A DNA stretch of 64,000 nt from Chloroflexota bacterium. GTDB lineage: Bacteria; Chloroflexota; Anaerolineae; J036; Brachytrichaceae. Shown in pieces: positions 59,752 to 64,000 of this stretch; the first letter of the stretch is position 1, and each line of letters opens with the position of its first letter. Below the pieces are notes generated by a model. It saw only the letters and a list, made by a program, of their open reading frames with translations. It made no database searches and was not told the origin of the DNA. The translations under genes were made by a program, and so were the position numbers. The DNA is taken from contig JAUQQA010000010.1 in the NCBI GenBank assembly GCA_030550095.1, positions 1-64,000 of the forward strand. Direction: 5' to 3'.

Positions 59752-60731
59752 CGTTGTGGCGGGAGCAAGTCTGCGCGACAGCCGCCGAGCTTCTCAGGGC
59801 GGAGCTGGTCGGCAAAGTTGATCACTTCGCAGGCAAGCCGTGCGCGCGCGTCGCGATCGGTCATCAGCGTATCCGTGACGAGCACGCCCATCCCCATGCA
59901 CGCAATGCGCGGCTCCAGCTCGGCGTCGCGCTCGTCGAGCACGAAGCCGTTGAGGAAATCGGCGTAATGGCGCGCCACCGCAACAGCAGACGATTCTTCG
60001 CCCAACTCGCGCATCAGCTTGGCGGCAGGGCCTTTCACCGCTTCGCCGCCGATGATGGGCGTGACGGCGATGATGGGCGCTGCGGCGTTGAGCAGCGCGT
60101 CCTTCATGCCCGGCAGGGCGAGGATGGGGTCAATGCTGAAGTATAAGTTCGAGGGCGCGATGATGATGGTGTCGGCGATTTCGATGGCGCGCAGCGCCTC
60201 GTCGTTTGGGTGTGCTTCCTCCACGCCTTCGTAGATCAAGCTGCGCACCTCAGGCTGCCAGCGCAAGCGCACAAAGTACTCTTGGAAGTGAAACAAGCCC
60301 TCGTCGGTGTCCACCACCGTGCGCACGCGATCATCGGTCATCGGCAAAAGGCGCGCCTTGACGCCGAGCCGCTGCGCCAGCACGCGGGTCACCATGCTCA
60401 ACGGCATCCCTTCGCGGAGCAATTGCGTGCGCAGCAAATGCGTGGCGAGGTCGCGATCGCCCAGGTGAAACCACGGCGAGACGCCATAGCGTTCGAGCAT
60501 GGCAAAGTTGTTAAATGTATCGCCCTCGATCCCCCAGCCCGTGACGGGGTTAGCGATGCCCGCCAGCGTGTACATCACGGTGTCGAGGTCGGGCGAGATG
60601 TGCAGGCCGTAAAGCTCAAAATCGTCGGCGGTGTTGACGATGATGGTGAGGTGCTCCTCGCCCACGCTGCGCGCAAGCCCATCGCACAGCTTCGCACCGC
60701 CCACGCCGCCGGTAAAGACCACGACGTTCAT
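59748..60731 (-). CDS. cofD: 2-phospho-L-lactate transferase (F420 synthesis)
   Basis: 327 residues, standard length. N-terminal TGGVGGAKLCDGLAR is the conserved nucleotide-binding loop; IVNTADDFELYGLHISPDLDTVMYTLAG and GWGIEGDT follow, with IIAPSNLYFSIDPILALPG later. CofD/FbiA moves the phospholactyl or enolpyruvyl group to the deazaflavin Fo. Translationally coupled to cofC. Neither Fo synthase nor the glutamate ligase CofE is in the window. A CACAAT box lies seven bases before the ATG. Confidence 0.96.
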   Translation of the reverse strand: MNVVVFTGGVGGAKLCDGLARSVGEEHLTIIVNTADDFELYGLHISPDLDTVMYTLAGIANPVTGWGIEGDTFNNFAMLERYGVSPWFHLGDRDLATHLLRTQLLREGMPLSMVTRVLAQRLGVKARLLPMTDDRVRTVVDTDEGLFHFQEYFVRLRWQPEVRSLIYEGVEEAHPNDEALRAIEIADTIIIAPSNLYFSIDPILALPGMKDALLNAAAPIIAVTPIIGGEAVKGPAAKLMRELGEESSAVAVARHYADFLNGFVLDERDAELEPRIACMGMGVLVTDTLMTDRDARARLACEVINFADQLRPEKLGGCRADLLPPQR

Positions 60732-60796
60732 GCTTGAGATTGTGCGCTAAGGTGCAAAATCATGCAAGAGCAAGCCGACTCACGCGCAAACGCCGC

Positions 60797-60802
60797 TATA
60801 CT
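60797..60802 (+). promoter_or_regulatory. Probable -10 box of the zinc-ribbon gene (leaderless)
   Basis: TATACT ends seven bases before the ATG at 60810 (gap CAAACAA), no Shine-Dalgarno. It is the main reason for preferring that start to the ATG at 60762. Confidence 0.45.
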
Positions 60803-60809
60803 CAAACAA

Positions 60810-61016
60810 ATGCACGCCTTTGGGCGCTGCCCCTACTGCGGTCATCCGTACGTGCCTGTTGAGGTGCATGGGCACGTGCAATGCAGCGTGTGTGGGGTGA
60901 ACGTCGAGCCCTGCTGCGAAGGCGCGCCGCTGTGCAGCGAACACACGGCGGGCGTTGATCATCGCCGCGAACCTCAGCATGCTTCGGGGCGAAAGCGCAG
61001 CGCAACGCGCGCCTAG
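60810..61016 (+). CDS. Small zinc-ribbon protein
   Basis: 68 residues from the ATG at 60810 (84 from an in-frame ATG at 60762). Residues 1-40 form a zinc ribbon: CPYC about 14 residues before CSVC, followed by CC and a further Cys-x-x-x-His, so six Cys in all could bind one or two Zn. The C-terminus is basic and disordered. No known family is evident; a nucleic-acid-binding or assembly role is a guess. Divergent from cofD. Confidence 0.6.
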   Translation: MHAFGRCPYCGHPYVPVEVHGHVQCSVCGVNVEPCCEGAPLCSEHTAGVDHRREPQHASGRKRSATRA

Positions 61017-61061
61017 CGTGCACATTTGTGTGCAGTTTTCCCCGTGCCCACAAAGCCCCGC

Positions 61062-61089
61062 TTGCGCGGTTGGCGCTCATGCCTATACT
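61062..61089 (+). promoter_or_regulatory. Promoter of the amino-acid-type binding protein gene
   Basis: TTGCGC (61062-61067), 16 bases, TATACT (61084-61089), then a leader of about 55 bases with GGGAGTG before the ATG at 61147. Confidence 0.6.
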
Positions 61090-61146
61090 TGCAGCAAACG
61101 CCTCGCCAAGCACGCGGGCGCAATCCTCATTTCGGGAGTGTGCACC

Positions 61147-62334
61147 ATGTTTCGAACGCTGCCACCTTCTTTGCTTTCTGGCGTTGCAGCTTTGGCGCTG
61201 CTTGTAGCCTGCGCCGCGCCCCCACCAGCAACCCAGCCGCCCAGCGGCGCGCAGCCCCAAGCGGAGCCGATCAAGATCGGCGCGCTCTACGGGGTGACGG
61301 GCGGTATGTCCTCAATTGACGCGCCTGGCTTGAACGGCATGAAGCTCGCCGCAAAACAGATCAACGCCGCCGGCGGCGTGCTTGGACGCCCCATCGAGTT
61401 GATCGCCATTGACGGCAAGACCGACCAAACCGCCACCACCAACGCCGCCTCCGAGATGATCAACGTGCACAAGGTGGTGGCCATCGGCGGGCTGAACGAC
61501 TCCACCTTCGCGCTCGCCGCCGGACCCATCGCGCAGAAGGCAGGCATCCCCTTCGTCACTGCTGGCGCCACGTTGCCGACGTTGCCTGAGCAGGTGGGCG
61601 ATTACTTCTTCATGGCGCCGTTCGGCGACGACGCGCAAGCTTACGCCATCGCCGACTACGCCATTGACGACCTCAAGGCGAAGACGGCTTACATGCTCGT
61701 TGACCAAGCCTATGACTTCACCACAGCGCTCGCGCGTTTCTTCAAGGAGCGCTTCGTCGGGCGCGGCGGCACCATCGTGCTTGAGGACATCTATCGCTCG
61801 GGCGACACCGACTTCTCCGCGCAGATCGCCAAGGTGAAGGCGCTCAACCCGCCGCCGGATGTGCTGTTCATCTCGGCAGTGCCGAGCGAGGCAGGCATCA
61901 CCACCAAGCAATTCCGCGAGGCAGGCTTGACGCAGCCGATCCTCTCAGGCGACGGCTTCGACACGCCGCTCATCGCTGAAGTCGCAGGCGACCTCGCCGA
62001 CGAGGTTTACTTCTCCACCCATGCCGGGCTGGACAACCCCGACCCGAAGGTGCAGGCTTTCGTGAAGGCATACACCGAGGAGTACGGTCGCCCGCCAGAG
62101 AACGCCTTCGCCGCGCTCGGCTACGACACGCTCAACTTGATCGCAGACGCGATCAAGCGCGCTGGCTCCACCGATCCGAAGGCGATCCGCGATGCGCTCG
62201 CAGCGACGCAGAACTTCAACGCGGTCACGGGCATGATCACCTACCAGCCAGGGCAGCGCAAGCCCGATAAGCCAGTCTCGATCATCAAAGTGCAAGACGG
62301 CAAGTATTCCTTCGTGAAGGAGGTCAAGCCGTAA
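61147..62334 (+). CDS. Branched-chain amino acid-type ABC substrate-binding lipoprotein
   Basis: 395 residues from the ATG at 61147, with a lipoprotein signal (LLVAC, about Cys21) and a short Pro/Gln linker. The mature part is a periplasmic binding protein of the LivJ/LivK class: IKIGALYGVTGGMSS, GLNGMKLAAKQINAAGG, then AFVKAYTEEYGRPPENAFAALGYD. The ligand may be an amino acid, amide or similar small molecule. No permease or ATPase of the class lies downstream in the window; a glutamine synthetase-like gene follows. Confidence 0.93.
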   Translation: MFRTLPPSLLSGVAALALLVACAAPPPATQPPSGAQPQAEPIKIGALYGVTGGMSSIDAPGLNGMKLAAKQINAAGGVLGRPIELIAIDGKTDQTATTNAASEMINVHKVVAIGGLNDSTFALAAGPIAQKAGIPFVTAGATLPTLPEQVGDYFFMAPFGDDAQAYAIADYAIDDLKAKTAYMLVDQAYDFTTALARFFKERFVGRGGTIVLEDIYRSGDTDFSAQIAKVKALNPPPDVLFISAVPSEAGITTKQFREAGLTQPILSGDGFDTPLIAEVAGDLADEVYFSTHAGLDNPDPKVQAFVKAYTEEYGRPPENAFAALGYDTLNLIADAIKRAGSTDPKAIRDALAATQNFNAVTGMITYQPGQRKPDKPVSIIKVQDGKYSFVKEVKP

Positions 62335-62366
62335 ACGCGGCTCTCCGGCGCCTCTTTGCTTGTTGT

Positions 62367-62412
62367 GTTCGCGGGAGACGGCACAAGCCCGGTCTCCCGC
62401 GAACGTTGTGCC
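62367..62412 (+). other. Intercistronic hairpin with an alternative pairing
   Basis: A perfect 13-bp stem, GTTCGCGGGAGAC (62367-62379) with GTCTCCCGCGAAC (62392-62404), has a 12-base loop. The loop's GGCACAA (62380-62386) also matches TTGTGCC (62406-62412) just after the stem. The two pairings are probably exclusive, because one base cannot cross a 13-bp helix in a pseudoknot. No U-tract follows. It sits between the binding-protein and glutamine synthetase-like genes. Confidence 0.65.
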
Positions 62413-62424
62413 GCTTCAGCCATC

Positions 62425-63768
62425 ATGGACGCACAAACTGAACTCCTGCAACAATTGCGCGCGCAAAACGTGCGCTTTGTGCGCTTCATCTGGTGCGATA
62501 ACGCCAACGTGATCCGCGCCAAGGCGGTGCATGTGGCGTTCATCGAGGCCTATCTCGCTGGGGAAGGTGTGGGCATCGCTGCTGCGCAGCAAGCGCTGCC
62601 CGTGATGTACGACGCGCTCGCGCCAGGCAGCGGCTTAACCCCTGCTGGTGAGGTGCACATGCGCGCCGATTGGAGCACGCTCGCAGCGTTGCCCTACGCG
62701 CCCGGGCACGCACGCGTGCTCACCGACATCTACGACGGCGATCAGCCTTGGGCACACTGCCCGCGCGGCTTCTTGCGCCGCATGATCGCGCGCGCCGCGC
62801 AGCACGGGCTAGCGATGTTCGCCGCGTTCGAGAACGAGTTCTCGCTGCTGTGCCCTTCGGAGAAAGGTCCGCAGCCCTTCGACGACACCGTGTTTTGTCA
62901 GACCTCGGCGCTTGATCAGGCTACTGCCGTGCTGAACGACATCACCGACGCCCTTGCCGCGCAAGGCGTGCAGGTGGAGATGGTGTATGCCGAGTCGGGG
63001 CCGGGGCAGTTCGAGCTGCCCGTGCGCTACGCCGACGCGCTGCGCGCCGCCGACCAGCAAATCATCTTCCGCGAGACGGTGAAAGCAGTGGCGCGGCAGC
63101 ATGGGCTGGTCGCCTCGTTCGTGCCGAAGATTTACCCGAACAAAGCCGGCAACGGCGCGCATTTGCACTTCAGCCTGTGGCGCGAGGGACGCAGCCTGGT
63201 CACCGAGCCAGACAAGCCGCACGTGCTCACGGCGGAGATGCGCGCATTCATGGCGGGCGTGTTGCATCACCTGCCAGCGCTCATGGCGCTGACCACGCCG
63301 AGCACCAACAGCTTCAAGCGCATTCGCCCGCGCTTCTGGAGTGGCGCTTACACCTGTTGGGGCATCGGCAACCGCGAAGCCGCGCTGCGCGCGCCGCAGC
63401 CGCCCGCAGGCAAGCCGATCACCAACATCGAGCTGAAGACCAGCGACGCCACGGCAAACCCATATCTCGCGCTGGGCGCGCTGATCGCCGCAGGGCTCGA
63501 CGGCATCGAGCGCGGCATGACCCTGGGCGAGCCAGTGAACGGCGACCCCGCCGACCTCAGCGATGCGGAGCGCGAGGCGCGCGGCATCCGCCGCCTGCCC
63601 GCCACGCTCGGCGAGGCGATCCACGCGCTGGAGAACGACGCGGTGCTGCTCGACGCGCTGGGCGAAGGATTGGCGCGCTCTTATCTCGCAGTGCGCCGCG
63701 CTGAGTGGGAAGCGATGAAAGACATGCCCCACGAGCAAGAGGTCGCGCTCCTGTTGGAGCGATACTGA
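62425..63768 (+). CDS. Glutamine synthetase-family enzyme (gamma-glutamyl ligase type)
   Basis: 447 residues from the ATG at 62425; the open frame upstream contains the hairpin. GS catalytic features: FENEFSLL (metal Glu pair), SGPGQFELPVRY (metal Glu), GNGAHLHFSLW (metal His), NSFKRIRPRFWSG, NREAALRAP (Arg) and ELKTSDATANPYLALGALIAAG. It is shorter than type I GlnA and lacks its adenylylation tyrosine motif as far as can be seen, so gamma-glutamylation of an amine or amino acid, as in PuuA-like enzymes, is as likely as ammonia assimilation. Seen with an amino-acid-type binding protein upstream. Confidence 0.9.
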   Translation: MDAQTELLQQLRAQNVRFVRFIWCDNANVIRAKAVHVAFIEAYLAGEGVGIAAAQQALPVMYDALAPGSGLTPAGEVHMRADWSTLAALPYAPGHARVLTDIYDGDQPWAHCPRGFLRRMIARAAQHGLAMFAAFENEFSLLCPSEKGPQPFDDTVFCQTSALDQATAVLNDITDALAAQGVQVEMVYAESGPGQFELPVRYADALRAADQQIIFRETVKAVARQHGLVASFVPKIYPNKAGNGAHLHFSLWREGRSLVTEPDKPHVLTAEMRAFMAGVLHHLPALMALTTPSTNSFKRIRPRFWSGAYTCWGIGNREAALRAPQPPAGKPITNIELKTSDATANPYLALGALIAAGLDGIERGMTLGEPVNGDPADLSDAEREARGIRRLPATLGEAIHALENDAVLLDALGEGLARSYLAVRRAEWEAMKDMPHEQEVALLLERY

Positions 63769-63773
63769 GGGGC

Positions 63774-64000
63774 ATGGACCTGCTCGAAGCCATCCGCAAG
63801 CGCAAGACCACCAACACGCCCTTCGCGCCAACGCCCGTGCGCGATGAGCACAAGCGATTGCTCATCGAAGCGGCAGCGCGCGCGCCTTCGCACTTCAACA
63901 GCCAGCCCTGGCGCTTCATCCTCATCGAGGACCGCACGCGCATTGAGCGCATCGCCGACCTCGCCGGCGCCGCCATGAAGGCGCTCATGGAGGACGGTCG
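63774..64000 (+). CDS. Nitroreductase-family protein (C-terminus beyond window)
   Basis: The first 75 residues are visible, from the ATG at 63774, five bases after the glutamine synthetase-like gene. MDLLEAIRKRKTTNTP, then LIEAAARAPSHFNSQPWRFILIED match the FMN-binding N-terminus of the family (R-x-S-x-R and A-P-S-x-x-N-x-Q-P-W). It is distinct from the nitroreductase at 51.1-51.7 kb. Function cannot be refined from this piece. Confidence 0.85.
   Translation, partial: MDLLEAIRKRKTTNTPFAPTPVRDEHKRLLIEAAARAPSHFNSQPWRFILIEDRTRIERIADLAGAAMKALMEDG

Noticed and set aside
62367-62412. H-type pseudoknot
   Set aside because: The linker after the 13-bp stem is one base, too short to cross that helix; alternative hairpins are more plausible.

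Overview
The window looks like a high-G+C bacterial chromosome with tight gene packing. It carries no 16S rRNA or other lineage marker. The gene set suggests Chloroflexota: an A2-type caa3 oxidase with a fused subunit III, a membrane pyrophosphatase, coenzyme F420 genes (cofC/cofD), a YkoE-type ECF vitamin importer, several secreted carbohydrate-active proteins and many apparently leaderless promoters. That placement is an inference.

Layout. Positions 1-9.9 kb, mostly minus strand: a divergent GroEL-like chaperonin cut by the left edge, directly behind rtcB; a small membrane protein and hsp20 on the plus strand; then a minus-strand set of a UvrD-like ATPase, two tandem S41 processing proteases and a membrane protein; then greA. 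Positions 10-22.9 kb: one long minus-strand unit headed by tRNA-Lys(UUU), a yybP-ykoY (Mn2+) riboswitch and a CaCA-family cation exchanger. It continues through two consecutive Mrp-type Na+/H+ antiporter gene sets (A/B-C-D-F-G, then A/B-C-D-E-F-G) and ends at a clear intrinsic terminator. This riboswitch-headed unit is the most unusual feature of the window.

Positions 23-31.2 kb: apbC/mrp ATPase, a gamma-glutamylcyclotransferase-like protein and aroE, then an aerobic respiratory cluster (ctaC with fused cytochrome c, A2-type ctaD, a subunit IV-III fusion, SCO, a cupredoxin-like protein, SURF1) that looks lower in G+C than its surroundings. Positions 31.3-41.8 kb: a membrane glycosyltransferase, rlmB, a secreted clan GH-A-like glycosidase, hppA, an alpha/beta hydrolase and a cytochrome P450. 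Positions 41.9-45.4 kb: an ECF importer (ykoE-like S component, small membrane protein, fused ATPases, T component). Positions 45.5-51.1 kb: a sugar ABC importer (binding lipoprotein and two permeases, no ATPase) followed by a GH31 glycosidase. A candidate ATPase, MsmX/UgpC-like, stands alone at 54.9 kb under its own strong promoter.

Positions 51.1-54.4 kb: a nitroreductase, dTDP-glucose 4,6-dehydratase, an RNase Z-like enzyme and a histidine phosphatase. Positions 54.45-54.9 kb are the only gap above 300 bases; it is non-coding and hairpin-rich. Positions 56-60.7 kb, minus strand: class III aminotransferase and recN, then cofD-cofC. Positions 60.8-64 kb: a small zinc-ribbon protein, an amino-acid-type binding lipoprotein, a glutamine synthetase-family enzyme and the start of a second nitroreductase cut by the right edge.

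Several genes have a TAnnnT-type -10 box 7-11 bases before the start codon and no Shine-Dalgarno, which suggests leaderless mRNAs. No CRISPR array, insertion sequence, prophage or replication origin was seen.
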